Positions 1 through 12,265 are shown, counted from the first letter of the stretch. The stretch is 64,000 nt of DNA from Papilionanthe hookeriana x Papilionanthe teres (GCA_022702705.1 CM040422.1:38959270-39023269); one strand, 5' to 3'. Made by a program: numbers and translations. Notes: a model not told the origin generated them from the letters alone.

Positions 1-419
1 TGTTAAGTAGGCCCCACCGTCATAAACTTTGACTAATCAGAGTGTATGACAGTGGGGCCCGCTTGATACGTGACGCCCCACCATTAGAATCATGATGTAA
101 TATTTTTTCATTATTTTGTAGAATGTCAAAGTCACCCTTTCATGCTTTTCTTACTTTTAATAAAAGCTCCCGACTTTATCATTCTTCTTATTTAATAAAC
201 CAACTGATAGAGCTATTAAACCATCAACCTTCTCTTAGGTTTACCACAGGAATTTATTGTTATTAATTATTAGTGTTCAAGGACTTATTAACATTTGATT
301 ATTTTAAAAATTAACTCATAACCCAGTCCTTGTCCGAGTAGATTTTATTTGTCAGAATCGTTTTTAAAAAGAGCAGAGGGTTAAACATCCATTTCACCCT
401 TTGAGAAGTTCATAAGAAG
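1..419. other. AT-rich non-coding DNA
   Basis: No coding or RNA signal is visible. Two GC-richer patches near positions 10-20 and 54-80 (gccccacc, ggggccc) are the only departure from AT-rich sequence. Confidence 0.5.
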
Positions 420-1120
420 AAACAAATTTTGAAAATAAAAAAAATAAAAAAAATATTGTGTTTTATAAAAGTTCATTCTTGTTGTAACCCTCGAATTGTA
501 TTCATTTAGAATATTATTACGCTCAAAAAACACAATTTCTCTAAATAATTCCACACAAATAAACAATATATTTTCTGCAGATAAACTTTTAAGTGGATCA
601 CATCTATAAAAACTTTTTATAAATGGGAGCTTAAAAGAAAAACAAAGAAAAATTGAGTAGGAGCAAAATTGCTTAATGAACCGGCAGTTTAATAAATTCG
701 AATTTTCAAAATTAAAAGTTTCGAATAAATATGCTGCAAAATAATTTGAAACCTTAAAATAAAAGTGGCTAGTACAATAATTTTAAAAATAATACATAAT
801 TTATTTTATTTAATGTGATCGAATAGTCCTTGATCCTGGGGTATATCTTGATAGCGCATGAAGTGGTCATTCTCATAAGTGATGTTTTTACTCGTATTGT
901 TATGCTATCTCTACACCGGTTGATGTGAGAACTGGAGTCGCTTATTGCATGTATAGTAGATGTCCACCAAAATTAGATAGTAAATGAAACTGAAAGTTAA
1001 GTGTACACCCTTAGAAGTAGTCAATGTGGAGCATACGACATACCATCAAGTGATCTTGAAGGTTCTGCATGGTCGAGGGACCAGGATAAGCAAAAGATAT
1101 TTTGGGGGAATCAACAATCG
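420..1120. repeat. Tandem duplication, copy 1 (about 0.8 kb)
   Basis: This stretch is repeated with many small differences at about 1215-1970. Shared landmarks in the same order are tattgtgttttataaaag (454 and 1248), a run ending in aacccctcgaatt-like sequence, and the stretch around ttgatagcgc followed by gatgtgagaactggagtc. The offset grows from about 794 to about 880 bp because of indels, so the duplication is old. The open reading frame on the minus strand at 381-566 is AT-rich and has no recognisable domain. Confidence 0.75.
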
Positions 1121-1214
1121 ATTCTCCTTAAAATTATTAAATAAATCATATAATTAATAAGTTTCATTTTAAATATATAGTTGATAACAACATTTAGCAT
1201 AATAATAATTTTTT

Positions 1215-1970
1215 AAAAAATAAAAAAAAAAACAAATTAAAAAAAAATATTGTGTTTTATAAAAGTGCATTTTTGATGTAACCCTCGAATTATATTCATT
1301 TAGAATATTATTACTCTAAAAAAAAAACACAATTTTTCTAAATAATTCCATTAAAATTAAAAACATATTTGTGCAGACAAACTCTTAAGAGGATCAAATC
1401 TATATAAACTTTTTTTAAATAAATGATTTTTTTGTTTATGTTTAATTTTTTATAAATAATTTTTTACTCAGAAAAATAGGTTTCTAAACTTAAGTTAATT
1501 AAAGGAAAATAAAACCTAAATTATTTAAATAGTTTTGAAATAAATTTAACATTTTTAAATAATCATCTGTTTAATAAATTTGAACTTTCAAAATTAAAAA
1601 TTTCGAATAAATATGCTCCAAAATAATTTTAAAACTTAAAATAAAAGTGTATAGTTCAATCATTTTAAACATAATACAAATTTTATTTTATGCACTGTGG
1701 TCGAATAGTGTTTGATACAGAAATATATCTTGATAGCGCTTGAAGTGGTCGTTCTTGTAACTGATGTTATGTTTTTTACTCATCTTGTTATGCTATCTCT
1801 ACACTAGTTGATGTGAGAACTGGAGTCATTGAAACTAGAAGTCCAAGTGTCCACCCTCTGAAGTAGTCAATTTGGAGCATAGGATATGCGATCGGGTGAT
1901 ATTGAAGACCCTGCATATGTTGAGGGACCATAAGCAAAAGATATTCTAAGGAAATCAAGAGTCGATCCTT
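1215..1970. repeat. Tandem duplication, copy 2
   Basis: Second copy of the 420-1120 segment in direct orientation. It ends with the same landmark order (ttgatagcgc, tgatgtgagaactggagtc, then a segment around tgttgagggaccat). It has no coding potential; its origin (local duplication or two copies of an unknown repeat) cannot be told by eye. Confidence 0.75.
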
Positions 1971-2230
1971 TTCAAAATTATTAAATAAAACTTTTAATTA
2001 AAAATTTTCTTTTTAAATATATAGATGATAGCATATTTAATGTAATAATAAATTTTTTGTCCTTATCATTACATAATTTAATAATTAACATCAAACTAAA
2101 TAAAATCCGGGCAATACAATAAATTTTTAAATTTTTTTAATATATTATTATAATATTTTATAATGTAATATTTTAATGTTTTTTTAATATAAATCGTGAT
2201 ATTAACTCCCGTTTAATTAAAATGAATCTT

Positions 2231-2232
2231 AG

Positions 2233-2273
<41 letters not shown>

Positions 2274-2293
2274 TATATATATGTATATATATA
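2231..2293. repeat. (TA)n microsatellite at the 5' side of the LINE
   Basis: Nearly pure TA dinucleotides with a few interruptions. A second TA tract lies at the other end of the LINE (8038-8084), so the LINE is bracketed by TA repeats. Confidence 0.9.
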
Positions 2294-2728
2294 GGATATA
2301 TAGAATCATGGTGGTGGCGGCTGCCTTAGCTCTGCTAGGGTTTGGGCTGTGATGGAGCTGTTTGGGAGGCGGCAGAGTCTGTGGTGGTGTCTTTCAGGTT
2401 GGTGGAGGTTTGTCGTTGGGCTGGTAAGTGGTGCTCACCCTTGGTGGATTTACTCGAGGACATTTGTTGGTTTAAAGCTTTCCCGGCTCCTCGCAGCTTT
2501 GAATTCGACTACCGTTCCATTGCCTTCGGTTTGGTAGTTTGATTTGAACTCTTGGTCTTTTCTTGATTCTTTCCGGGGTGCGTTCCTTTTGCTTTGGCTA
2601 GTTCTAGTGCCATGATGACCCCCCCAACTTATGCTTCGTCGTCATTAACGATCGGGGCCTAAATCCGTAGAACACCTTACTTTTCCTCAAATACTTCATG
2701 ATGCACAGTCGTGTAGGTCGACCGCCTT

Positions 2729-3420
2729 TTGTTAGACCTCGTGGCATCAAGGATGGTCGACTCCGCAATAGTTTTTACTACTCGAGAAATGAATGCCCCA
2801 GTCGATTCCGTTAAGTTCACCATTGTGGGTCAATTCCAATATGGACATCCCAAATTGGAAATGGTCGGGAGACATTTTGAAAATCTTCGGCTTGAAGGAC
2901 AAGTGGAAGCCGGGGGTGATGGATGGAAGGCACCTCCTTATTAGGCTATCTAAGGAGGAGGACTATGCAAGGCTGTTGGGAATGCAAGTTATGCAGCTGG
3001 CTAATTCATCTATGAAGCTTATCAAATGGTACCCAGGATTTGACCCTGCCAAAGAACCCCCTTTAAAACCTTTGTGGTTCACTTTCCCAAACCTACCAAT
3101 CCAACTATACCACACCAATTCCATTTTTCAGATTAGCGAGGCTCGGGCACACCCCTTAGAGTTGACTCTCCAACTCATGATATGGGTAACCCTACTCGCT
3201 GCAAAGGTGTTGATAGAAAGAGATGTGTCACCGCTGCACATCGATAAGATCCGGATTACTACTTCGATAATGGTGATGGGTTTTGGCAGGAAGTAACACT
3301 AGAAAATAAACCTATCTATTGCCACCACCGCAGGATGTTCGGCCATCCTAAGGAAAAATGCTATAGGCTTAGACCTCCATCCAAAAAACCGAAAAAGGTA
3401 AGGGTGTAACCCAACCTCGC
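2729..3420 (+). pseudogene. LINE ORF1 remnant (DUF4283 plus zinc knuckle)
   Basis: ORF1 proteins of plant LINEs bind the element RNA. The segment at 2800-2890 reads KFTIVGQFQYGHPKLEMVG in one frame. After a frameshift the 2793-3296 frame continues with RHLLIRLSKEEDYARL and WFTFPNLPIQLY, the typical DUF4283 pattern of a basic WxxFDPxxExPLxPLWxxFPNLPI block. Downstream, at 3318-3365, a zinc-knuckle-like segment reads YCHHRRMFGHPKEKCY; the second expected cysteine is arginine, which a tgc to cgc change would explain. The domain order and motif match make the call firm, but the reading frame is broken at least once inside DUF4283 and the start codon is not recognisable. Confidence 0.75.
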
Positions 3421-4095
3421 CCAAGTGGTTAATGACACTCGGATAAACAGTGTAACTCGTAACTAATTGATGTAATCCCCTCCGATCAAGCACAACCAGT
3501 AACCCAAAGAGTCCGTACTTCCAGGACGAGTTTTGAATGCCGAACTCCACATACCAGCTTGTTAGTCCCTCTCCAAAGCAATGTTAGAGGAAAATCAAAA
3601 GAAAATGGAAGAAGCCTCGGCAAATTCGAAGTCAAAGAAGAAAAAGCATCACTCTACCGAGTCGCGAAATTAACAGTGTCCTTCACAGAACAATCCGAAC
3701 TAGTGAGAATTCACAATGGATCCCCTCGGCTCCCTTCCGGAGCGGAACCACCACTCGATCCAGTGTCCGGATCTAAATCTACTCCTACATCACCCAACCC
3801 TAAACCTCCCGATGATCAACTCGCCCGTGTTGGAATATTAGAGGGGTGGCACACCCCCTCACCTTAAAGAGATTATTACACTTGTACAAAAAACACCAGC
3901 TTTGGTGTATGATTCTTTTGGAACCAATGGTCCATAAAAACCATTCTAAAATTCTAAATAAATTCCCTGGTGCACTTTTTATGCAAATTACACAAACAAA
4001 ATTTGGGTGATTTGCGTAAAAGAACTCTCTTGGAAGGTTATGGTTGACCACTCCCAGCTTTTACACTCGTCATTTTCGGTTGATGGGTAATAGCT

Positions 4096-4480
4096 TTGCG
4101 GCAACATTTGTTTATGCCTGGCTGTACCAAATCCGAGAGGCTAACTCCGTGGAATGAGATTATAAAAATCGGTAAGGAGGAACATCAAAGTTGGATTGTG
4201 GGGGTGACTTTAATAAGCATAGCTTCTCCAAGTGAAAAATTGGGAGGGAGAATTCCCAACCAAGGTATGATTTCTGAATTTAATGATAATATCCTTTTGG
4301 CGTGCCTTTTTGATCTTGGCTACATTGGGAACCAGTTCACATGGAGAAGAGGGGCCATCCGGGAGAGACCTGGATAGGTTTTGGCTAATGATTCCCGGCA
4401 CCACCAATTTCTGCATACCACTATTTCTCATCTTAATTTTGCCGGATCCGATCACGACCCCTTCTTTTAACCATTTCCAC
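4096..4480 (+). pseudogene. LINE endonuclease (EEP family) remnant
   Basis: The apurinic-type endonuclease nicks target DNA to prime LINE integration. Visible motifs are RLTPWNEI and QSWIVG near 4130-4205, followed by SIASPSEKLGG at 4216-4250. Then come FDLGYIGNQFTWRRG near 4309-4350 and, after frameshifts, ERPG and the catalytic SDHDP near 4445-4460. These match the central and C-terminal parts of the EEP domain of plant L1 ORF2. The GGDFN motif is destroyed (WIVGVTL) and at least two frameshifts separate the motifs. The N-terminal third of the domain is not recognisable. Confidence 0.7.
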
Positions 4481-4556
4481 TCCACAGCCCCAAACCTCCT
4501 CCCCTCCATTTAGATACCTAAGCTTTTGGTCTAGCCATCCCGAGTTTAATAAAATT

Positions 4557-6230
4557 ATGCAAGACAACCGGAAAGGGATTTCCTCTACTAACCCTTTTAC
4601 TAAACTCGCAATACCTACAACGAAACCGGCTAAAGCTCTCGGGAAGTGGAGCCGGGAGTCCATTGGTGATGTCTTCAAGGAGGTAATCCAAGTCGAAGGG
4701 GAGGTCAACAATATTGAGGTTGCCGCCCAAGCCGATCACAACGAGTTTAAGGATTTTGTTGCTCGCCCAAGAAAAGTTGCTAACTTACATCAACCGGCAA
4801 GACCAAATCCTCGATCGAAAGCTTCTATTAACAAATTTAAACTTGGGGATAGGAATACTAAATACTATCATGCTTGTATTAAGTATAAAAGGAAGTGCAA
4901 TGCCATTTTTTCAATCGAGACCGATCAAGGGACACTTCTTACTAATGGAACCGATATTGCCAATAGTCGTCGTTTCCTTTTTTCAAAAGCTTCGACCTTC
5001 AAGCCGAGCTCGGGTATTCCTATTGATAGCAATCGTTTAATGATGTCCACAACTACACCAGCTCTCTCCATCTTACCGACACTCCCTCTATGGAAGAAAT
5101 TTGGTCGACTTTGCGATCCATCGACAATTCTAAAGTCGCTTGGACCGGATGGGTTTAATGCTCGAATTCTATAAAAAGGCCTGGAATTTTTGTCACACTC
5201 GAAGTGGTTGCTGCAGTTCAAGGTTTCTTTAATGGCATTGATCTTAATCAATACTTTTACTCATCTAACACCGTACTCATACCTAAAACAAATGCTCCCG
5301 TAAATTGGAACCATTACGGACCTATAAGTCTAACTACGATGATAAGCAAATTAATTAGCAAAGTTATTGTGGGGAGATTACAACCTCATCTCGGACAAAA
5401 TTATTAGCCCGCAACGAGACGGCTTTTGTGAAAGGAAGGTCCATAACCGACAATGTTCCGCTTGCCCGAGAATTACTTCTTGATCTCGACAAAACATGTA
5501 GGGGAGGTAAAATCATATACAAACTTGACATTAAGAAAGCATATGATACCGTAGATCGGAACTTCATTCTCCAAGTGCCGCATGCCGCAGGCTTTCCAAC
5601 CGAGCTCGCCAAATGATCAAAAGATGGTCGAAGTTCAATCATCACTCAATTCCGGTAAATGGTCGATCGCTGGGGAGGTTTCCAGGCTACCGTAGGTCTT
5701 AAACAGGAGACCCTCTTTCCCCCTCCATTTTTATATTAGTGATGGACTATCTCTCTAGACTCCTTGAAGCTCAAATTTCCCCTCACCACTATGCTAGATA
5801 CCATCATAAATCAAATGTTAACATATCCCATCTATTGTATGCCGATGATCCGATGTTATTTTCCCGTAGCTTCCAAACTGGTCGTCAAGAGAGTTAATGA
5901 ATGCCTTACTCAATTCCAAACTATTTCGGGCTCCAATTTAACAAATCCAAATGTGATTTGATTTTCTCTAGTAACACCAAGCCCGACCTCTCGTCATCGG
6001 ATTACTAGCTATACCGGATTTTCTACTCGCATCTCTTCCTATGAAATACCCGGGAGTGCTTCGATCAAGGGGAAATCTAAGCGACTCCACTTTGATGAGA
6101 TCATTGGTAAGCTGAATACCCAACTCTCAAATTGGGCTAATTCTTATTTATCTGATGGGGGAAGAATCACTCTACTTCACAGTATCCTTACCACCTTCCC
6201 TTATTATGTTCTCCAAATGACTTGTTTAAA
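4557..6230 (+). pseudogene. LINE reverse transcriptase domain (ORF2), broken
   Basis: The RT copies LINE RNA at the nicked target. Readable blocks in order are a linker at 4557-5170 (KWSRESIGDVF, KLGDRNTKYYHA, LGPDGFNA), NTVLIPKTNAPVNWNHYGPIS with SKLISKVIVGRLQPHL at 5260-5400, and GRSITDNVPLARELL with KLDIKKAYDTVDR at 5437-5560. A GLxQGDPLSPS-like block lies at about 5695-5740 in shifted frames, and the catalytic YADD is at 5838-5849. A later block around 6100-6190 (LSNWANSYLSDGGRITLL) is typical of the thumb region. The domain spans five or more frames, so the protein cannot be made. Of all LINE assignments here this is the most secure. Confidence 0.85.
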
Positions 6231-7060
6231 GAAAAGCTCCAGAATCCAAATTGAAAGAATTTTTAATAGGTTTCTTTGGTCTGGTCAGAGGAAGCAAATG
6301 CATCTGGCAAGTTGGCGAAACTTGCCAAACCTACTGGGCCGGAGGATTGGGTTTCAAAGGGTTGCATCATCTCGCGAAAGTCAATTTCGCAAGTTATGGG
6401 TGGAATTCGGACAACGAAGTCTCTATGGGCACTTTACTCGACAGGAAAATATCAGTAAAGATAGCCACCCCGGCTTGGCCCAAATTAAACCAGGTTGCTC
6501 TAGAATTTGGAAACAAATGCTTATCAATAGAGATCCGGTCGAATCACTTTTCACATGGGAGCTTGGTCAAGGGAAGATTATGTTCACGGCAGATACTTGG
6601 TGCCCACTCGAAATGAAGATTGCTATCCCATATACAAACCAACAGCCTTTTCCCCGTGGCTACCTGCTGGGACAATAATCATTGGTCCCTCACTAAGCTT
6701 CGGGAACTGCCGATCGATTGTTCCGCTTAACGTGTTTCCGCTATTCATTTTGATACTTCCCAACTCGACAAAATTATCTGCGTGAATGGTAAGCCCCACG
6801 ACCTTACTAAGCATATCTACCGGACCATTTACAATCGGCTCGACATTTCTTGGGGCAAACATATCCGGAACAATTATCTAACTCCATCCATGTCATTCTT
6901 CATCCGGAGGCTCTTTCACCATCTACTTCCTACCGATGACATCCTCAAACTCAAGGGAATTAGAGGACCTTCCAAGTGCTACCTCCGTGGGACTGCTCGC
7001 CGAATCTCCGCAACATCTTTTCTTTAACCGTTACTTCTCTCGTGGAGTCCGGAGGGGAGT
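6231..7060 (+). pseudogene. LINE ORF2 C-terminal region (zf-RVT-like)
   Basis: Frames at 6251-6616 and 6782-7027 carry the segments that follow RT in plant LINEs: NRFLWSG, CLSIEIRSNHFSHGSLVKG, and then SWGKHIRNNYLTPSMSFFI with LLPTDDILKLKGI near 6855-6965, resembling the zf-RVT pattern of W..........FxxRLxxxLLPTxDxLxxxGI. The expected CxxC pair after GI is only half preserved (SKCYLRG). Frames are broken several times. Confidence 0.6.
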
Positions 7061-7339
7061 GATCAATTTATTAAACATAAATACTATTCTACTTGATTGG
7101 AAGGACATATCCACCTGCCGGCAAGCAATGGAATAAAGCTAATTTAGTGGTCGTCCCATTCTTGATTGCTTGGTTCATCCGGATGCACAGGAACAAAGTA
7201 AAAAATGAGGAGGAGAGCGGAAAAGTATTAACTGTGGTAACAAATTGTCGGCCTTCTTGACTAAAATCATACTTTGGAAGCACTTCCCCAACATTCTTCA
7301 CTATCCTACCCTTCTTCACCCCAAGCAGTTCAAGATTAT

Positions 7340-7700
7340 TTTAGTTAATTGGAAGGTTCCTCCCTCCCCTTTCATTAAAGTTAACACTGATGGGGCTTTT
7401 GCAGCTGCGGGTGCTGGGTGTGGTGGTGTGTTCAGGGATCCATATGGCAAGTGTATCCGTCTCTTCCATTCTCCTACTCGTGGCGGCCGATGCTTTAGAA
7501 GCCGAGTTAACTCGCAGTTTGTTGGGCTATACAGACTAGCCATTTCCTCGCCATTGGCATAATATCCTTGTGGAATGTGACTCGCCACTATTCCGCAATA
7601 CTTACAAAACACTCTCCATCCTCCTTGGCATCTTTCAAATTGGATACATAAGATCGGAAGACTCTCCCAACAATGTAATATCCAGCTTCTCTTTCATTTA
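7340..7700 (+). pseudogene. LINE RNase H domain remnant
   Basis: The frame 7245-7562 reads NWKVPPSPFIKVNTDGAF followed by GAGCGGVFRDPYGKC, the hallmark start of the RNase H domain of plant LINEs (W.xPPxxxxKxNTDGA....GxGGVxRDxxG), where the aspartate of NTDGA is catalytic. The second catalytic block (EAEL) is shifted out of frame near 7495 (gaagccgagtta). A third block, VECDSPLF-like, follows at about 7570-7590. The domain degrades the RNA strand of the LINE hybrid. It sits at the C-terminal end of ORF2 as expected. Confidence 0.75.
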
Positions 7701-8013
7701 CGAGAGAAGGTAATAGGCCTCGCTAATTGGCTAGCTAGGAAAGCCCTCCACTCTCAACAGGTCCTTGTGTCGACTTGCCCCTCCTCCTACCCTGTCCTAC
7801 CTTTTGGATGCAGACCTTGTGCAGGCTCCACATTTTAGATTGGTGTCTATTAGTGGATGACATATGTTTTGCTTTGGTTTTTCTTTTTCTGTTGGAAGTA
7901 TACTGGTGTCTGTATAGGGTGTGGTGTGTAGCATCTTATACCACCATAGTTATTTTTGGATACTTCAATCAGGGTATGTAATTGTTTTTTTTTTCTCATC
8001 ATTAACATGTAGG

Positions 8014-8028
8014 GAGCTACTCTAGCTC
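8014..8028 (+). other. Stem-loop at the LINE 3' end
   Basis: GAGCTA and TAGCTC pair perfectly across a 3-nt loop, about 10 nt before the T-rich end and the TA tail. LINE 3' ends often carry a small hairpin recognised by their RT; here the role is inferred from position only. Confidence 0.45.
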
Positions 8029-8036
8029 TTTTCTTT

Positions 8037-8037
<1 letters not shown>

Positions 8038-8084
<47 letters not shown>
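8038..8084. repeat. (TA)n tract at the LINE 3' end
   Basis: Pure TA dinucleotides directly after the LINE 3' UTR. They are either a tail made during reverse transcription or part of a TA-rich target that was duplicated; the matching tract is at 2231-2293. Confidence 0.9.
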
Positions 8085-8086
<2 letters not shown>

Positions 8087-10162
8087 CACATTATAATCAT
8101 GCGTATTTGCTGCTATTCAATTTTTTTTTTTTTCAAATATTTTAGCTTTAATTTTCCATTTAAGGTTTTCAAAACAATGTATTGCGTGGGGGGAGGGGTG
8201 TGGTGGGGTCGCGACTCATCATAGGCAACAGTTCTATAGGTGATGCTTTTGTAATCATAAACTTGCTTCGATATATTAAGTCATAAATCAGTTTAATCAA
8301 TCTAATTTTCTTTTATTACCTTTTTGTTAGTGTGAATATTAAATTACTTATAATTTTTAAAATTTTTAAGGGTCTTATCTATTTACTTTTGAATAAGTCG
8401 AAAGAAATAAAAATTAGTGTCATCAAAATTTTGCATAAAGAAAAATTGGTTGTCCTCCATTTAAATGGTAGTCAAATCCCGCATCGACTTATTTGCATTT
8501 TAGCCATTTATCTAGATCAGATAGCCATTAATCCAATTATCCAAATGATCCATACTTTTTATTTAGTTGATAAAAAATTATGGCTTGTTGGGCATCACTT
8601 TTTTATTTTTTGCTTTTATTTTAAAAGCATATTTATTTAGTGCATTTGGTATATTTTTATTTTTTACTATTTAAAAAGATCAGCTTATTTTTATAAACAA
8701 AGTTATTTAAGTTATTTTTTAAAAAATAAAACATGTTATATCATTACAAAATATTTTGTTTTAAATCAAATATAAACAAAACAAAATCAAAACATAAAAT
8801 AAAAAATAAAAAAAAAAGTCAAAAGTTTTCTTTATAGAGAGCCCCACAACTTGATCTTTGTAAACCTCATATGGTGAAAAATTTGTCATAATTGCCTACT
8901 AATACCTTCAATTGGAGAAATATTCTTGTTTTTTGTTTTAATGCAATACAAAATACCTCATTTTTTGACGCCGTGCTACACATTTAAGTTCACCATGAAC
9001 AACATAAGCTAAAGAAAGATTTGAATAATGTTGTAGTCATATTTTAGTAAGGTTAATTTTGTGTTAGAACTTTGTTAATAAAAGCTTCTAACCCTATTCA
9101 AATTATGTTCCAACACAATTCAAATTGGGTTTGACACAACGGTGAATATGATGCATAGAAATAAAATATTGTTCGAACTTGATTAAACACCCATTCAAAC
9201 ATAAATTGAATAAGGCCTAAACATAAACTAATTTGTGTATGATGAAAGTTTTATAGGATATTTTCATATATTGATTGGCATCTTTTGGCTCAAGGGTGCA
9301 TTGAAAATAAATAAAATCTCACCAATTTATTAATTTAAGGTAAATAAAAAAAGAAGATTGTAATCTCTAGTAGATTGTTTAGTTTCTGAAGCATCCATAA
9401 AACCACCATCATCTATGACATATGTGCCACGACATCACCTAAATTTGTTAGTGAAACGTCCACTTTAACATCTTTACTAGCGAATGATACTAAATTTATT
9501 GTTCTAACAACATTCTTATTTAAATAAAAATATGTGGTTGAGCATTTGACTCGGAGTAAAAGACATATGGGAGATTAACATTGAATAGAATTAGATATTA
9601 TATTCATGAAAAAATGATTATAATGTGTAAATATTAAAATTGGAGGAATTGAATGTATAGTCTGTAGATGTAACCCACCTTCAATCCTTACAAATTATAT
9701 TTTTATCAAGTCATTTCACTTTGATTACAAAATCTATAAGATCCTCAAAGTAAATATAACTTAATACAATCAATTTTTTGCTTTATTTCTCAATAAATAT
9801 CAAATAAAACTGGTGGTTCTATTTTCATTCCTATCTATACAATACAAAATCATAATACATGATCAATCTAAGAAGATACGATTCGTCTATCATTAGAACA
9901 TAAGTTCTACTCCCACTTTAAAAATTAAAAGAACTGGTTTAAAAGAAATTATAAGGGTTATTCAAACCATATTCAAATAAAGGATGAGCATGTTTCAAAC
10001 ATAGTCCATGTAAAGTTTGAACATTTTTCAAATATAATATATAAAAAATTCATATCTTTTTTGAACATCTGTTGAAATTTTATTCAAACAATGGTTGAAA
10101 AAATTTTGGGGAAGATTTTAAATAAATATGAACATGTTTAAACTAAATTTGAACTATATTAA
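8085..10162. other. AT-rich spacer without recognised genes
   Basis: No domain, RNA gene or LTR is recognisable. A G-rich patch lies at 8188-8209 (GGGGGG, GGGG, GGGG runs). The 102-residue plus-strand frame at 8332-8640 is rich in I, L and K codons as expected from AT-rich DNA and is not supported as a gene. Confidence 0.5.
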
Positions 10163-10260
10163 CACTACATGAAAATATGTTAAAATCAATGGAAAAACAA
10201 TCGCAAAAATTTCACAAATTTTTGCGGCTTAATTGCTAGCTAAAGTATTACGATGGAAAA
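10163..10260 (+). mobile_element. Possible CACTA-type transposon terminus (left end only)
   Basis: CACTACATGAAAA at 10163 resembles the 13-bp terminal inverted repeat of plant CACTA (En/Spm) transposons, which usually begins CACTACAAGAAAA. Sub-terminal sequence is AT-rich with short repeated words (tttgcggc, gatggaaaaacc). I found no matching right end (TGTAGTG) before the LTR at 11047, so this is either a truncated copy or a chance match. Confidence 0.3.
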
Positions 10261-11046
10261 ACCAATGGATTTTCAAGCAAGTTTTTAGATAAGCTATTTT
10301 GGAATATTTATCCAAAAAATCTGCCAAAATTACAGGACTGATTTCCAGCTTAGGTCTGATTTCCAGTTTATGTGAACCAGATGAAAAACTGATGGATTGT
10401 TCAGTGAATTCATAAATTACTTAAAATTATCTCAATTAGCTTATGAAATTCAATCATAAATTTTTTTTCAACTACAACATAAGTGATATGACACCAATAA
10501 ATTTTCAACATCTGAAATAAATCTCGAGGGATGACACAAATTTCGAGATAATCTTTTGTGGAAAAAAAAATTAAATCTTCAATTAAGAGTCATCAGGAGC
10601 TCTGATTTCATCAAAATTTTAGTCATATTGACCGGCTTGACGAGAAAGACCCAATGATATCAAAATTAGTCCAATATGAGTTAAATCAAGCTCAAATCAA
10701 GTTATTAAACAACTCTTGGAAATTTTCCAGATATATTTAAAATATCCAAGCAAGCCTATAGTCAAATGGAACGTCTCGATAAGGCGAATCCAGAGAGTCT
10801 AAGATTTCTCAATTCCGATATCGTTAAGATACTCAAATGTCGCTCAAATACCGTGAATGAAGTTCTTCGGTCCGTATTCTTGTATTAATTACACCCAGAA
10901 CATGGTACATAAAGCCTCACTCATCTCATGAGGGGAAGGGGGGAGGGGTAGGGGAAGAGAGTTTGAGATATGAGGAAAAACATGAAGCTTTGATAAGGAA
11001 CTGAAGTCCAGCACCACTCTTGCTACTTTCTATTGCCGCCGACCAC
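10261..11046. other. Spacer between CACTA-like end and the LTR nest
   Basis: Contains a moderately GC-balanced stretch (10600-10920) that looks like decayed repeat sequence, then a G-rich tract at 10932-10954. No gene is recognisable. Confidence 0.4.
10932..10954 (+). other. G-quadruplex candidate
   Basis: Four runs of at least four G are separated by loops of 2, 1 and 2 nt (GGGG-AA-GGGGGG-A-GGGG-TA-GGGG). This fits the strict four-tetrad G-quadruplex pattern and stands out in AT-rich surroundings about 90 bp before the LTR nest. Confidence 0.6.
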
Positions 11047-12265
11047 TGATATGCCCGACCTTTACTAAAGTAAGAATTTATGATTTTATATTAAAATATT
11101 TTTAATAATTTTTACAAAAGTCACAATTTCAAATGCAAGTATACGTATTGTTTCAAGTAATACAAGGCTTTATTGGAGTCCTGGTTATCGATCCCACATG
11201 GAAGATTAAGTGAAAAATAAAATTTAAGAAATATATCAAATTTTCATATTAGAAGTAATTATTATTTTTATTTCTTTTCAAAATTCAGATTTTTAAGTTT
11301 AGTTAAATTCCTACTAAATGTAAATAAGCAACAATAAAGTAAAATGTTAATGTAAGTATAAATAAAACAACTTTCTCCTTTTTCAACTAATCCAAGATTT
11401 TTCAGAATAATTATCATTCGTTGAGAACTTGAAATTATGGTATTGCGCCAAATAGAAGTATTCCTATTCTTTACCTTCGCTCGATAGTATAAAAAACATT
11501 GGCTAATCTATAGATTAGTTCATGATGTATTATTAGTAGAATGGGTTAATCAAAGCTCACACTTCTAGATGTCCAAGGATGGCTATGGTCGGCCCTACTA
11601 GTAACCCGTTTCCTTTCTATAAACCAAATTAATAGAATTTAGTCTGTCACTCTAAAAACTAATCAACTCTACGCCCAATAAACAATATCTCCCTATTTAT
11701 TTGCACTTCACCTTGAATAACCCGCATATAGTCTTCGATTACCCAAGGATTCATGTGATATCTACTAGTTAAGAACTCATCTCCAGATAGGTCTCAGAAT
11801 TCTTTAACAGGTTTAACAATTCAAACGGACAGTATAAAAGTAAATTATGATCTGGTATTAATATCATCACAATAATTAAAAATTTAAAGTTAAGTTCTCT
11901 AACGAAATTAAATTATCTTATTATATCTTCTTAGTGGAAAGGAGAAAGAAAACTAATTACTCAGAACACATTGAATTCACACAACAAAACATATTTATAA
12001 AACTTTGAACCAAGTTACAAATACTTATCGGAAATGTTCCTTCAAGTGATCTGCTGACTCATACTGACTTCAATGCAAAATGAAAGACTTCAACAACAAC
12101 AACACTTGCAAACTCTCACTTACTACTCCAGGAATTGAGTAGTAACACTCAAAATAACTAAAATATACTCACTAATTACTTAAGAAGGTGGCTCCATAAA
12201 ATTATTTTCAAGCGTGAGTGAACTCTTGGGTGCTTGGGGGCACTTTTCTCTGTAGAATTGACTCC

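Larger units (their letters stand above)
2294..8037 (+). mobile_element. Full-length but decayed plant LINE (L1-type non-LTR retrotransposon)
   Basis: In order on the plus strand it shows a DUF4283-type ORF1 with a broken zinc knuckle, an endonuclease remnant, a LINE reverse transcriptase with YADD, a zf-RVT-like segment and an RNase H. That order is the known layout of plant L1-type LINEs that carry RNase H. There are no LTRs. All frames are broken by frameshifts and stops, so it is inactive. The 5' boundary is put where the TA repeat ends; the true start could lie a few tens of bases inside. The 3' end has a T-rich stretch, a small stem-loop and a TA tail. Confidence 0.85.

Noticed and set aside
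8332..8640. 102-residue plus-strand frame in spacer DNA
   Set aside because: Composition follows the AT-rich DNA; no domain and no neighbouring gene signal.
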